Origin: Hydrogenophaga sp. A37
GTDB taxonomy: Bacteria > Pseudomonadota > Gammaproteobacteria > Burkholderiales > Burkholderiaceae_C
Assembly: GCF_002001205.1 (NCBI RefSeq)
Contig: NZ_MUNZ01000082.1
Location: 1-33,250, forward strand
Direction: 5' to 3'
DNA length: 33,250 bases
Shown: piece by piece, positions 15,207 through 24,318 of the stretch
Layout of the letters: each line of letters starts with the position of its first letter
How positions within the stretch are numbered: position 1 is the stretch's first letter
Notes under the pieces: generated by a model
What the model was told of the DNA's origin: nothing
Databases searched by the model: none
The model's input: the letters and a program-made list of their open reading frames with translations, nothing else
Position numbers and translations under genes: made by a program

Positions 15207-15255
15207 TTGCCCTGTTTAGGACGCTTGTCCTATACTGCCTAGGCCAATCGTCCTA
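15207..15255 (+). promoter_or_regulatory. TetR-type tandem operator over a sigma70 promoter
   Basis: Perfect palindrome TAGGAC-GCTT-GTCCTA at 15217-15232, and a second near-copy TAGGCC-AATC-GTCCTA (one mismatch) at 15240-15255, with centres 23 bp apart. A -35-like TTGCCC (15207-15212), an 18-base spacer and TATACT (15231-15236) make a plausible plus-strand promoter, so both palindromes would block it. The layout resembles NemR-type boxes (TAGACC-N4-GGTCTA). The match in spacing is seen; the regulator assignment is inference. Confidence 0.65.
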
Positions 15256-15286
15256 GAAAACACCCGCCCACCATGCCCTCACCGTC

Positions 15287-15907
15287 ATGAGCGCCGCTGA
15301 AGCCACACCCACTACCCGAGAGCGCATCGTCGACGCTGCGGACACCCTGTTCTACCAGCGAGGGTTCGAGAAGACTTCCTTCGCTGACATCGCGGATGCC
15401 GTCGGCCTCTCGCGCGGCAACTTCTATTACCACTTCAGAACCAAGGACGACATCCTGGCGGCGGTCGTCGCACAGCGTTCGGCGAGAACCCAGTCCATGC
15501 TGGCGTCGTGGACGCGGGACGCCGCAACGCCGTCGGACCGGCTGCGCTGCTTCGCGGAAATGCTGGTCCGCAACCGGCACGACATCCAGCGCTACGGCTG
15601 CCCGGTGGGAACGCTGTGCACCGAACTGTCCAAGCTCGACCACCCCGCACAGAGCGACGCCGGCATGATCTTCGGCCAGTTCCGCGACTGGCTGCGCACC
15701 CAGTTCGACGCCTTGGGCCAAGCGCCGCACGCCGACGAACTGGCGCTGCACCTGCTCGCGCGCAGCCAGGGCGCCGCGATGCTGGCCAGCACCTTCCACG
15801 ACGAAGCCTTCATCCAGCGCGAAGTGGCGTTGATGGCCGAGTGGGTGGACACCTTCGTTCCCCATCCGGTTGCCGCGAAACGGCCCAGACGAAAGACCGC
15901 CCCATGA
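15287..15907 (+). CDS. TetR/AcrR-family transcriptional regulator
   Basis: 206 residues. The N-terminal helix-turn-helix (about 10-60) reads TRERIVDAADTLFYQRGFEKTSFADIADAV, then GLSRGNFYYHFRTKDDIL, a textbook TetR DNA-binding domain. The C-terminal ligand-binding domain contains a Cys in RYGCPVGTLCTEL (two Cys nearby), reminiscent of electrophile-sensing regulators of the NemR/AcuR type. Operator-like palindromes lie 32-70 bp upstream. The stop overlaps the next gene (ATGA at 15904-15907). It probably represses itself, the downstream chain and perhaps the divergent VOC gene. Confidence 0.9.
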   Translation: MSAAEATPTTRERIVDAADTLFYQRGFEKTSFADIADAVGLSRGNFYYHFRTKDDILAAVVAQRSARTQSMLASWTRDAATPSDRLRCFAEMLVRNRHDIQRYGCPVGTLCTELSKLDHPAQSDAGMIFGQFRDWLRTQFDALGQAPHADELALHLLARSQGAAMLASTFHDEAFIQREVALMAEWVDTFVPHPVAAKRPRRKTAP

Positions 15908-16230
15908 ACCCACTCAACCCAATCGTGTTCATTGTTTTCCTGCGATTCGGCCCGAACCGCGCACAGGTGGGCCAGTGGATGGCCGGGCACAAACAGTGGA
16001 TTCAGGACGGCATCGCCGACGGCAGCTTCCTGCTGGCCGGCTCGCTCGATCAGGCACAGGGCGGCTTGGTGATCGCCGTGGGCACCGATGCCGCTGCCCT
16101 CCATGCCCGCATCGCGCAAGACCCGTTCGTGGTGCATGGCGTCGTGACGGCCGACATCCACGCCGTCGCCCCGTCGTCTGTGGCGCAAGGCCTGCCTGCA
16201 CTGCTCGCCGGCAGCGGGGGTGCCGCATGA
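15904..16230 (+). CDS. YciI-like protein
   Basis: 108 residues with the YCII fold pattern: strand IVFIVFLRFGPNR, helix with GHKQWIQDGIADGSFLLAGSL, then a GGLVIAVGTD strand and DPFVVHGVVTADIHAV. The YciI superfamily is of mostly unknown function, with a conserved His/Asp pair suggested to be catalytic; His29 is present here. Its start overlaps the TetR-type gene (ATGA), and its own stop overlaps the first repeat-encoded mini-ORF, also as ATGA. The last 15 or so residues (Gly/Ala/Leu-rich) are low in complexity. Confidence 0.85.
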   Translation: MNPLNPIVFIVFLRFGPNRAQVGQWMAGHKQWIQDGIADGSFLLAGSLDQAQGGLVIAVGTDAAALHARIAQDPFVVHGVVTADIHAVAPSSVAQGLPALLAGSGGAA

Positions 16231-16295
16231 GCGCCGCCTGGCCGTTCCGAAGGCGCTCAGCCCCGCAGTGCGCAGCACGGAGGGTAGTCCAGTGA
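16227..16295 (+). CDS. Repeat-encoded mini-ORF 1 (22 codons)
   Basis: ATG 16227 overlaps the YciI-like stop (ATGA), and the TGA at 16293-16295 overlaps the GTG of mini-ORF 2. The peptide is Arg/Ala-rich (ends CAARRVVQ) and shows no domain. More likely a translation relay than a functional peptide. A CGGAGG at 16278-16283 serves the next start. Confidence 0.35.
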   Translation: MSAAWPFRRRSAPQCAARRVVQ

Positions 16296-16356
16296 GCGCC
16301 GCGCCGGGCCGCCCCAAGCAAGCTCGCACCGCAGCTCTAAGAGCGGAGGTTGCCTT
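16227..16356 (+). repeat. Tandem 65-nt repeat units preserving stop/start overlaps (copy 3 of the dispersed repeat family)
   Basis: Unit 1 is 16227-16291 and unit 2 is 16292-16356, both 65 nt. Both begin with (A/G)TGAGCGCCGC, contain CCGCAG in the middle and CGGAGG about 8 bases before the next start codon. Unit 2 carries the CCGGGCCGCCCC core (16304) found at 4782 and 7153. Because 65 leaves remainder 2 when divided by 3, each unit ends its reading frame at a TGA that overlaps the next start. Confidence 0.75.
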
Positions 16357-16360
16357 ATGA
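16292..16360 (+). CDS. Repeat-encoded mini-ORF 2 (22 codons)
   Basis: GTG 16292, eight bases after CGGAGG, to a TGA (16358-16360) that overlaps the ATG of tag. The peptide begins SAAPGRPKQARTAAL; no domain is recognisable. CGGAGG at 16344-16349 is seven bases before the tag ATG. It probably keeps ribosomes on the message between the YciI-like gene and tag. Confidence 0.35.
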   Translation: MSAAPGRPKQARTAALRAEVAL

Positions 16361-16983
16361 GCGAAGCCCAGATCGTGACCGGCAGCGACGGTCAACCGCG
16401 CTGCCGTTGGTGCGCGGCCGCGCCGGAGTTCGAGGCGTACCACGACCACGAATGGGGCTTTCCGGTGGGCGACGACATCCGACTGTTCGAGAAACTTTGC
16501 CTGGAGAGCTTCCAGTCGGGCCTGAGCTGGCGGACCATCCTCGCCAAGCGCGAGAACTTCCGAAAGGCATTCGACGGGTTCGACTTTCACCGCATGGCGA
16601 CCTTCGGCGAGCGCCAGGTCGACCGCCTGCTGCAGGACGAAGGCATCGTCCGTCACCGGGGCAAGATCGAAGCCGTCATCCACAACGCCGGTCGCGCCGT
16701 CAGCCTTCAAACCGAGTTCGGGTCACTGGCCGCCTATTTCTGGCGCTACGAAGTGGACCGCGCCCAAGCCGCGCCACCTCAAACCGTGTCGACCTCACCC
16801 GAGGCGCTGGCCCTGGCGAAAGACCTGAAGAAACGCGGCTGGAAATTCGTCGGGCCCACCACCGTCTACGCCTTCATGCAGGCCATGGGCCTGTTGAACG
16901 ACCACGTGCCCGACTGCATCGTGGCCCTGCGGGTGGATCAGGCGCGGGCTGTGTTCAAGGTGCCGGTGCTGTTGCAGCGGTAG
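16357..16983 (+). CDS. tag: DNA-3-methyladenine glycosylase I
   Basis: 208 residues, a helix-hairpin-helix DNA glycosylase that removes 3-methyladenine. Seen: Cys16/Cys19 (RCRWC) and His29 in YHDHEWG, with His183 and Cys187 in NDHVPDC, giving the structural zinc site of Tag. The aromatic/acidic pocket residues lie in the FEKLCLESFQSGLSWRTIL region. The start at 16357 has CGGAGG upstream, supplied by the repeat. It is the last member of an unbroken overlap chain from the TetR-type gene. A DNA-alkylation repair gene behind an electrophile-type regulator makes physiological sense (inference). Confidence 0.94.
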   Translation: MSEAQIVTGSDGQPRCRWCAAAPEFEAYHDHEWGFPVGDDIRLFEKLCLESFQSGLSWRTILAKRENFRKAFDGFDFHRMATFGERQVDRLLQDEGIVRHRGKIEAVIHNAGRAVSLQTEFGSLAAYFWRYEVDRAQAAPPQTVSTSPEALALAKDLKKRGWKFVGPTTVYAFMQAMGLLNDHVPDCIVALRVDQARAVFKVPVLLQR

Positions 16984-17040
16984 GCAACCTCAAGGCCATC
17001 GACGATACCGAGGGCGGTGTGTTCTTCGGCTCGGCGGCCA
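16983..17040 (+). pseudogene. Fragment resembling an HpcH/HpaI aldolase gene
   Basis: Directly after the tag stop, one frame reads NLKAIDDTEGGVFFG, which aligns with [17 protein letters not shown] of HpaI (codons at 14329-14375) with a two-codon deletion. The DNA is also similar, for example CAAGGCCATCG versus GAAGGCCATCG, and GTGTTCTTCGGC in both. There is no start, and similarity stops after about 19 codons, so at most a decayed remnant remains. The rest of the gap to 17117 shows nothing recognisable. Confidence 0.45.
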
Positions 17041-17116
17041 CGGTGTGGCGGTCGACGGGCGCCTGCCCGCGCGTCGAGGGCGGTGTGCAGGCGCAGCCCG
17101 ATCTCGGGTTCGACCC

Positions 17117-17737
17117 TCAGCCGCCCAGCGTCGGGAACAGCTTCACCAAACCCGCGGCCATCACCTCCACCGACAGCGCGGCCAGGATCAGGCCCATCAG
17201 CCGCGTCATCACGTTGATGCCAGTCTGCCCCATCAGGCGCGCGATGGGTTTGGCGAGCGAGAAGCACACGGCGGTGGCCAGCGCGATCACCACGCCGTAG
17301 CCCACCAGCGCGGCGTGCTGGAAAAAGGTCTTGGCCTGGTCGGCGTAGATCACCACGGTGGACATGGTGGCCGGGCCGGTGAGCAACGGGATGGTGAGGG
17401 GCACCACGGCAATCGAGGCGCGCGCCGAGGCGTCGTCCACCTCGCCCTGGGTGGTCTTGGCCTCGGCCGGTTGCGCGTTCAGCATCGACAACGCCGAGGT
17501 CAACAGCAACATGCCGCCGCCGACCTGGAAGCTTGCGAGCGAGATGCTGAAAAACTCCAGGATCTGCAGGCCGATGAGGGCGCAGGTGGCGATCACCGCG
17601 AACGCACTGATCGACGAGATCAGGATCGTGCGCTTGCGCTGCGCCGAACTGAAGCCCTGCGTGTAGTGGATGAAGAAGGGCACGATCGCCAAGGGGTTGA
17701 CGATGGCCAGCAGGGTGATGAGGGGCTTGAAATCCAT
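17117..17737 (-). CDS. MarC-family integral membrane protein
   Basis: 206 residues with about six hydrophobic segments: LITLLAIVNPLAIVPFFI at the N-terminus, then segments near 40-60, 70-85, 115-135, 145-165 and 180-200. IVNPLAIVPFF and LTIPLLTGPATMSTV are the two inverted-repeat signature motifs of the MarC/NAAT family. The role of MarC proteins is unresolved; an earlier link to multiple antibiotic resistance was withdrawn. The polar loop (about 85-110) contains the low-complexity QPAEAKTTQGEVDDASARAS. Monocistronic by position. Confidence 0.92.
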   Translation of the reverse strand: MDFKPLITLLAIVNPLAIVPFFIHYTQGFSSAQRKRTILISSISAFAVIATCALIGLQILEFFSISLASFQVGGGMLLLTSALSMLNAQPAEAKTTQGEVDDASARASIAVVPLTIPLLTGPATMSTVVIYADQAKTFFQHAALVGYGVVIALATAVCFSLAKPIARLMGQTGINVMTRLMGLILAALSVEVMAAGLVKLFPTLGG

Positions 17738-17798
17738 GGCCGGGATTGTGGGGCACCCGACCCTTGCGCGCGCAGCATCAGCGGATTTCAGGTGGCAT

Positions 17799-18296
17799 TC
17801 ATGCTGGGCCTGGGGTGCCAGGCGTCCTTCGGCGGAACATGCCGTAGCCCTCCATGTGCAGCACCTTGTCGCCGTGTTGGTTGAACATTTCCCACACCGT
17901 GCGCACCAGGCCCACGTCCGGCCGTTTGCTCATGGCGCGTTTTTCGGTGATGGTGTGCTGCAGCCGCAGCACGTCGCCGGGGTAGACCGGCTTGGTCCAC
18001 TTCAGGCTCTCCAGCCCGGGCGAACCGAGGCTCGATGTTTCGTGCAGAAAATTTGTGACCATCAGCCGCATGGCCATGGCGCAGGTGTGCCAGCCGCTGG
18101 CACTCAAGCCCCCGAACACCGAGGCCTTGCCGGCTTCTTCGTTCAGGTGAAAGGGCTGCGGGTCGAACTGGCTGGCGAAGGCAATGATCTCTTCCTTCGT
18201 CGGCGAGAGGCTGCCCAGGTCGCGCACCTGGCCGATTTCCAGGTCTTCCCACCAGATACGGATGTGCGGGCTTTGTTCGGGTGTCGTCGCAGTCAT
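17799..18296 (-). CDS. MaoC-like dehydratase (hot-dog fold)
   Basis: 165 residues. WWEDLEIGQVRDLGS opens the fold, and FDPQPFHLNEEAGK carries the Asp/His pair of (R)-specific enoyl-CoA hydratases. SVFGGLSASGWHTCAM follows in the hot-dog helix, and SLKWTKPVYPGDVLRLQHTITEKR is the typical strand pair. Such proteins hydrate enoyl-CoA or related thioesters. It starts immediately after the stop of the SDR gene (TGA directly followed by ATG), so the two form an operon that could run a hydration/reduction pair on CoA esters. Confidence 0.9.
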   Translation of the reverse strand: MTATTPEQSPHIRIWWEDLEIGQVRDLGSLSPTKEEIIAFASQFDPQPFHLNEEAGKASVFGGLSASGWHTCAMAMRLMVTNFLHETSSLGSPGLESLKWTKPVYPGDVLRLQHTITEKRAMSKRPDVGLVRTVWEMFNQHGDKVLHMEGYGMFRRRTPGTPGPA

Positions 18297-19067
18297 TCAG
18301 CGGCCTCCGGAAACGTCCAGCAGGCTCATCGTCGTGTAACTCGCCGCGTCCGACAGCAGCCAGACGATGGCCTGCGCCACCTCGTCGGCCGTGCCGCCGC
18401 GCTGCATCGGCACCTGGTGCTTGAGCTCGTTGACGCGGTTGGGCAATCCGCCCGAGGCGTGTATCTCCGTCTCGATCAGGCCCGGCCGCACCGCGTTGAC
18501 GCGCACGCCTTCGGCCGCCACCTCCTTGGCCAGACCGATGGTGAAGGCGTCGATGGCGCCCTTGGCCGCCGCGTAGTCCACGTACTGCCCCGGCGAACCC
18601 AGCCGCGACGCGGCGCTGGACACGTTGACGATGGCGCCCCCTTCGCCGCCGTGCCGCGTGCTCATGCGCCGCACCGCTTCGCGCGCGCAGAGCATGGAAC
18701 CGATCACGTTGATGTCGAACATGCGCCGCCAGCGCGCCACGCTCATCTCATCGACGCGCGCGGTCACGTCCACCACGCCCGCGCTGTTCACCAGCCCGGT
18801 GAGCCGTCCGAGCTGGGCGTCCACTTGCTCGAACATGTGCAACACCTGCGCCTCGTCGGCCACATCGGCCTGCACCGCGATCGCCGTGCCGCCGCTGGCG
18901 TTGATGGCGCGAACCACCTCGTCGGCCGCGAGCGAGTTGGCTGTGTAGTTCACCGCCACGGCCCAGCCCTGGCGCGCGGCGAGCAGGGCGGTGGCCGCGC
19001 CGATGCCCCGGCTGCCGCCCGTGATCAGCAGCACCCTGGAGGGCGTGACCTTGTCCTTCTCTTCCAT
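18297..19067 (-). CDS. Short-chain dehydrogenase/reductase (SDR), FabG-like
   Basis: 256 residues. Seen: the cofactor motif TGGSRGIG (16-23), NSAG (about 92-95), NVSSAAS with the catalytic Ser, YAAAK with the catalytic Tyr and Lys, and RPGLIETEIH. It reduces a ketone or oxidises an alcohol with NAD(P). The start at 19067 is set by CAGGAGG about 7 bases upstream; a longer ORF running up to 19247 lacks such support. It is divergent from the HCCA isomerase gene (84 bp between starts) and coupled to the MaoC gene. Confidence 0.93.
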   Translation of the reverse strand: MEEKDKVTPSRVLLITGGSRGIGAATALLAARQGWAVAVNYTANSLAADEVVRAINASGGTAIAVQADVADEAQVLHMFEQVDAQLGRLTGLVNSAGVVDVTARVDEMSVARWRRMFDINVIGSMLCAREAVRRMSTRHGGEGGAIVNVSSAASRLGSPGQYVDYAAAKGAIDAFTIGLAKEVAAEGVRVNAVRPGLIETEIHASGGLPNRVNELKHQVPMQRGGTADEVAQAIVWLLSDAASYTTMSLLDVSGGR

Positions 19068-19150
19068 GACCTGCCTCCTGCAAGAAGCGCCCGCATGGCG
19101 TACAACACGGGCTGTTTCATCCTGCATTACAACAGCGTGAGGAGACCGCC

Positions 19151-19750
19151 ATGCGTCGCACAGTCGACTACTACTTCGCCCCACAGAGCCCGTGGATGTA
19201 CCTGGGGCACGCGCGTTTCGCTGATCTGCTGCGGCGCAGCGACACACAGGTTCGTGTGCTGCCGGTGGATTTTGGCCAGGTCTTCCCGGTCTCCGGCGGC
19301 CTGCCGCTGCCCAAACGCGCCCCGCAGCGCCAGGCTTACCGGCTTGTGGAACTGCGCCGCTTCAGCGAAGCGCTGGGCGTGCCGCTCAACCCCGAGCCCC
19401 GTTTCTTTCCGGTGGCGGGCGATCCGGCTGGCTGGCTGATCACCGCCGTCGCGCAACACGATGGTGATGCCGCTGCGATGCGCCTGACCGGCGCCGTGGG
19501 CCTAGCCCTGTGGGCGCAGGAGCGCGACATCGCCAGCCCCACCGTGCTCGCCGAGTTGCTGAGCGAATGCGGGCTGGACGCACAGCGCCTGGCTCAGTCG
19601 CAGCTCGACGAGGTGAAGGCGCGGTACGGGCAGCATACCGAAGAGGCCATCGCTGCCGGTGTCTTTGGCGCGCCGAGCTACGTGATCGATGGCGAGATTT
19701 TCTGGGGCCAGGACCGGCTCGATTTCGTCGAGCGCCGGCTGGGCGGCTGA
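19151..19750 (+). CDS. 2-hydroxychromene-2-carboxylate isomerase family protein (DsbA/GST-kappa fold)
   Basis: 199 residues. VDYYFAPQSPWMYLG (about 5-19) is the start of a DsbA-like thioredoxin fold in which Ser replaces the redox Cys, as in HCCA isomerases. A helical insertion occupies about 60-160, and GVFGAPSYVIDGEIFWGQDRLDFVE closes the thioredoxin fold with a cis-Pro. HCCA isomerase acts with glutathione in naphthalene-type degradation, but no such pathway is visible nearby. GAGGAG precedes ATG 19151. A dienelactone hydrolase gene follows after 43 bp. Confidence 0.9.
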   Translation: MRRTVDYYFAPQSPWMYLGHARFADLLRRSDTQVRVLPVDFGQVFPVSGGLPLPKRAPQRQAYRLVELRRFSEALGVPLNPEPRFFPVAGDPAGWLITAVAQHDGDAAAMRLTGAVGLALWAQERDIASPTVLAELLSECGLDAQRLAQSQLDEVKARYGQHTEEAIAAGVFGAPSYVIDGEIFWGQDRLDFVERRLGG

Positions 19751-19793
19751 CACGTCACCCCTCCGCTTCAACCCCACCCCTCAGGAGCCGACC

Positions 19794-20477
19794 ATGGGTC
19801 AGTTTGTCAACCTCACCGCCGCCGACGGCTTTGTTTTTCCCGCCTACGTGGCGCAGCCCTCGGGCACCCCCAAAGGCGGGCTGGTCGTGCTGCAGGAGAT
19901 TTTCGGCGTCAACAGCCACATCCGCGCGGTGGCCGACGGCTACGCAGCCGAGGGCTACTTCGTCGTCGCGCCGAGCACCTTCCACCGTGTTCAGGCGGGC
20001 GTGGAAATCGGCTACACCGAGGCCGACATGGGCGCGGGCATGGCGCTCAAGGCCGCCGTGGAGGCTCTGCCTGCGCCGGGGGTGCTGGCCGACATTCAGG
20101 CTGCCGTGGACCATGCAGCGCAAGGCGGCAAGGTCGGCATCCTGGGCTACTGCTGGGGCGGCCTGCTCACCTGGCGCGCGGCCTGCACGCTGAGCGGTCT
20201 GACGGCCGCGGTGCCGTTTTATGGCGGCGGCATGACCACCGAAGCCGAAGTCGCCCGGCAGCCGAAGGTACCGGTCATGGCCCACTTCGCCGACCAGGAC
20301 CGCTGGATTCCGCTGGACAGCGTGCAGGCTTTCCAGAAGGCGCACCCGCAGGTGCCGGTGCGCCTCTATCCGGCGCACCACGGCTTCAACTGCGACCAGC
20401 GCGGCAGCTGGGACGCGCCGTCCGCGACGCTGGCGCGCGAGCGCACCCGCGGATTCCTCGCACAACACCTGGGCTGA
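19794..20477 (+). CDS. Dienelactone hydrolase family protein
   Basis: 227 residues, alpha/beta hydrolase. The nucleophile is Cys120 in LGYCWGG (a cysteine as in true dienelactone hydrolases), the acid Asp169 (ADQDRW), and the base His196 (PAHHGFNC). The [23 protein letters not shown] stretch (about 33-55) is the family hallmark. Dienelactone hydrolases open the lactone in chlorocatechol degradation, but many homologues have other ester substrates. CAGGAG lies 6-7 bases before the ATG. The amidohydrolase gene begins 5 bp after its stop, so an operon with HCCA isomerase, amidohydrolase and GST is likely. Confidence 0.92.
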   Translation: MGQFVNLTAADGFVFPAYVAQPSGTPKGGLVVLQEIFGVNSHIRAVADGYAAEGYFVVAPSTFHRVQAGVEIGYTEADMGAGMALKAAVEALPAPGVLADIQAAVDHAAQGGKVGILGYCWGGLLTWRAACTLSGLTAAVPFYGGGMTTEAEVARQPKVPVMAHFADQDRWIPLDSVQAFQKAHPQVPVRLYPAHHGFNCDQRGSWDAPSATLARERTRGFLAQHLG

Positions 20478-20482
20478 GGATC

Positions 20483-21409
20483 ATGGGCCGCGTTGCACCG
20501 CTGTCGGGCCTGGTGGCGCTGTGGCTGGCGCTGACGGGGGCGGCGCTCGCACAGACACCGTATGCGGGCCCGTTGTTCGACGCCCACCTGCACTACAACG
20601 ACGAAGCCTGCGGGCACGACACACCGTCGCCCACCTGCCCGCACCCGCTGGCCGATGTGCTCGCCCGCATGCAGCGCAACGGCGTGCGGGCTGTGCTGGC
20701 CAATTCGCGGCCCAACGCCGGCACCCTCGCCCTGGCGGGAGCGCGCGAGCAGGCGCGTGCCTCGGGTGTGACCGTGGTGCCCTTTGTCCGCCTCTACCGC
20801 AATCGCGCCGACTACAGCGGCTGGTTCGCCGACGCGTCCATCGCCGAGATGGTGCAGACCGAGTTGGCGCGCGGCACGCCGGCCGGTGCCTACCAGGGCC
20901 TGGGTGAATTCCACCTGTACGACAGCGCCAACGCCAACGGGCCGGTCGCCAGACAGCTCATGGCGCTGGCCGAGCAAAAAACCCTGGCCATCCTGGCCCA
21001 CGTGGACGATGCGGCGATCGACCTGTTGATGGCGAACACGCCGTCGAAGGGGCAAAAGCTGCTTTTGATCTGGGCCCACACTGGCATTTCCGGTGCATCC
21101 GTGGCGCGGGTCGATGAGCTGTTCACGCGGTACCCGCGCCTGATGGGCGAGCTCTCTTACCGCCCCGGCCTCACCTGCGACGGTGGCCAGCTCTGCCCTG
21201 AATGGCGTGCGCTGCTGCTCAAGTACCCCGACCGTTTCATGATCGGCTCCGACACCTGGGTCAATCAGCGCTGGCAGTACTACGACGAGCTCATGCAGGG
21301 CTACCGCGCCTGGCTCGGCGGTTTGCCCGCCGACGTGGCGCGCCGCATCGCGTGGAACAATGGGGCGCAACTGTTTGGCCTGAACCAGAACGCCCCCGCC
21401 ACCCGATGA
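20483..21409 (+). CDS. Exported amidohydrolase-family protein
   Basis: 308 residues. The N-terminus is a signal peptide ([15 protein letters not shown]; predicted cleavage after Ala-Leu-Ala, about residue 23). [10 protein letters not shown] (about 31-40) carries the H-x-H metal motif of amidohydrolases, GLGEFHLY and ILAHVDD supply later ligands, LIWAHTG contains another His, and IGSDTWVN the terminal Asp. So a TIM-barrel metallo-hydrolase or decarboxylase directed to the periplasm. The substrate is unknown. The stop overlaps the GST start (ATGA, 21406-21409). Confidence 0.87.
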   Translation: MGRVAPLSGLVALWLALTGAALAQTPYAGPLFDAHLHYNDEACGHDTPSPTCPHPLADVLARMQRNGVRAVLANSRPNAGTLALAGAREQARASGVTVVPFVRLYRNRADYSGWFADASIAEMVQTELARGTPAGAYQGLGEFHLYDSANANGPVARQLMALAEQKTLAILAHVDDAAIDLLMANTPSKGQKLLLIWAHTGISGASVARVDELFTRYPRLMGELSYRPGLTCDGGQLCPEWRALLLKYPDRFMIGSDTWVNQRWQYYDELMQGYRAWLGGLPADVARRIAWNNGAQLFGLNQNAPATR

Positions 21410-22056
21410 TCCAGCTTTACTACTACCCCAGCACCGCCAGCATGGTGCCCCATATCCTGCTCGAAGAACTGGGCCTGCCCTACGAGCGCGTGCTCGTGGA
21501 CCGCAAGCAGGACGTGCAGAAGACCACGGCCTACCTGAAGCTCAACCCCAACGGCCTGATCCCGGTGCTCACCGACGGCGATCTGGTGTTGTACGAAACG
21601 GCGGCGATCTGCCTGCATCTGTGCGACGCGCACCCGGGCAGTGGCCTGGCGCCTGCGGTGGGTTCGACCGAGCGGGCCCATTTCTACAAGTGGCTGATGT
21701 GGCTGACCAACACATTGCAGGCCACGCTCATCGTCTATTTCTACCCTGAGCGCTGGGTCAACGCCGGCAACAGGGCGGGAGCGGCGGAAGTACAGCACCA
21801 CGCCGAGATCCGGATCAACAACCTGCTCAAGCAACTCGACAACGAACTGGCCGGACATGGCGGGCCGTGGTTGTTGGGCGAGGTCTATTCGGCGCTGGAC
21901 CCTTATGTGTTCACCCTGTGCCGCTGGACGCGCAACTTCGTGTTCTCGCCAGCACGGGACAAGCGCCAGCTCGGGCCCTACCTGCAGCGCATGCTGGCGC
22001 GCCCCTCGGTGCAGCGGGCCCTGGCCAATGAAGGCTTGAGCCCGCCCTTCGTCTGA
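21406..22056 (+). CDS. Glutathione S-transferase family protein
   Basis: 216 residues. The N-terminal thioredoxin-like domain (1-78) starts [26 protein letters not shown]; Ser9 or Ser12 could be the glutathione-activating residue, and NPNGLIPVL contains the cis-Pro. The C-terminal helical domain (about 88-210) contains [22 protein letters not shown]. It is translated by ATGA coupling from the exported amidohydrolase gene. It converges with the corA-like gene (2-bp gap), and no terminator hairpin is visible between them. Confidence 0.92.
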   Translation: MIQLYYYPSTASMVPHILLEELGLPYERVLVDRKQDVQKTTAYLKLNPNGLIPVLTDGDLVLYETAAICLHLCDAHPGSGLAPAVGSTERAHFYKWLMWLTNTLQATLIVYFYPERWVNAGNRAGAAEVQHHAEIRINNLLKQLDNELAGHGGPWLLGEVYSALDPYVFTLCRWTRNFVFSPARDKRQLGPYLQRMLARPSVQRALANEGLSPPFV

Positions 22057-22058
22057 CC

Positions 22059-23168
22059 CTACCGGCCGGTCCGGGCCAGGTAGCGTTTGCGCCAGAACAG
22101 CATGCCCAGCACGCCGGCGGTCAGCAACATGGTTCCCATGGCCCACCAGAAGCCCGACTCCTGGTGCAGCAGCGGGATGAACTCGAAGTTCATGCCGAAG
22201 ATGCCGGCGATCAGGTTCAGGGGCAGGAAGATGGCGGTCAGCGCGGTGAGCGTGCGCATGATGTCGTTGGTGCGGTTGCTCTGCGCTGAAAAGTGCATCT
22301 GCACCGCGATCTCGGCGTTTTGCTCCAGCCGGCGCACGTGGTGCACCACCCGCTCGATGTGCTCCAGCACGTCCCGGCTGCGCACCTTGAGCAGCTCCAG
22401 TCCACGCTGCCCTCCGATGTGTTCGTCCGGCTCCCAGGCTGCGAGGGCTTCGATCCAATCCTGAATGGCGGCACGCTGGTCCTCGCAGATCTCGTCGAGG
22501 TGGTGCAGTGCGTTGCGCGCATCCAGCAACAAGCCCCAGTTGGTGAATCGGGTGGACGGGCGTAACAGTTCGGACTGCCAGTGGTCGAGCTGGCGGGTGA
22601 GTTCGCGTCGCAGCTCCAGGAAGCCATCCACCATCAGGTTGACGATGCGCAGCATCAGATCCGGTGGGCTGGTGGGCCACTGGGTACCCACCGCGCGCAA
22701 CGTCGCGCTGCCAGGCGTCAGCAGCCTGGAAGCGTAGCTTTTCAGCACCGTGCAGCCCGCAGGGTGCACGGTCAGCAGAATGCGGTCAAAGACCACAAAA
22801 CCGACCGGGCTGGTGTCGATGCGGCGCAGCACCGGCGGGCCACCTCGCTTGAGCGGCGTGGTGAGCACAGCCCCAGGGTGCTCCAGGTCGGTTTCGGTGT
22901 GACCGGCGGCCAGGCGTCGGAACGCCAGCATGTCGTACTGGGAGGTGAAATCGTAATGCGATGGCAACTGGTTGTTCAGCAGGTCCGAGACGTGCAGATC
23001 CACCAGCGGTGTACCGCAGAGCAACTGCAAGTTCGCCTGAACGGCCGACAGTTCGACCTCCAGTTCACGTCGGCCACACGCGATCCAGACAAAGCCCTTA
23101 TCGGGCAACTGTTGGGGCAGCTCGGAGGTTTCGACGGCGCCCGAGGGCCGAATCTGAAAAACTCGCAT
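22059..23168 (-). CDS. CorA/ZntB-family metal cation transporter
   Basis: 369 residues. A large N-terminal cytoplasmic domain (1-300) is followed by two C-terminal transmembrane helices. The first (about 305-325, TALTAIFLPLNLIAGIFGMNFEF) carries the GMN pore motif, and the second ends LFWRKRYLARTGR. This is the CorA topology. The N-terminus resembles ZntB, so Zn2+ as well as Mg2+ may be carried. It starts 4 bp after the hemB stop on the same strand, so hemB and this gene are co-transcribed, perhaps linking metal supply to heme synthesis (inference). Confidence 0.92.
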   Translation of the reverse strand: MRVFQIRPSGAVETSELPQQLPDKGFVWIACGRRELEVELSAVQANLQLLCGTPLVDLHVSDLLNNQLPSHYDFTSQYDMLAFRRLAAGHTETDLEHPGAVLTTPLKRGGPPVLRRIDTSPVGFVVFDRILLTVHPAGCTVLKSYASRLLTPGSATLRAVGTQWPTSPPDLMLRIVNLMVDGFLELRRELTRQLDHWQSELLRPSTRFTNWGLLLDARNALHHLDEICEDQRAAIQDWIEALAAWEPDEHIGGQRGLELLKVRSRDVLEHIERVVHHVRRLEQNAEIAVQMHFSAQSNRTNDIMRTLTALTAIFLPLNLIAGIFGMNFEFIPLLHQESGFWWAMGTMLLTAGVLGMLFWRKRYLARTGR

Positions 23169-23172
23169 GGGG

Positions 23173-24210
<1,038 letters not shown>

Positions 24211-24318
24211 TCAATGCGACAACTCTGTAAGGGCCGTCGCGACTGAATGTTGCAAATCGTAAAAAAACCGCGATGATTGAATGCAGCAGTACTTTGTGTT
24301 GAACTCTGTCGAGGAAAA

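Noticed and set aside
16227..16356. CRISPR-like tandem units
   Set aside because: Only two units, no spacers, and the units are coding with stop/start overlaps.
17041..17116. Continuation of the hpaI-like fragment toward marC
   Set aside because: No convincing similarity in any frame after about codon 19.
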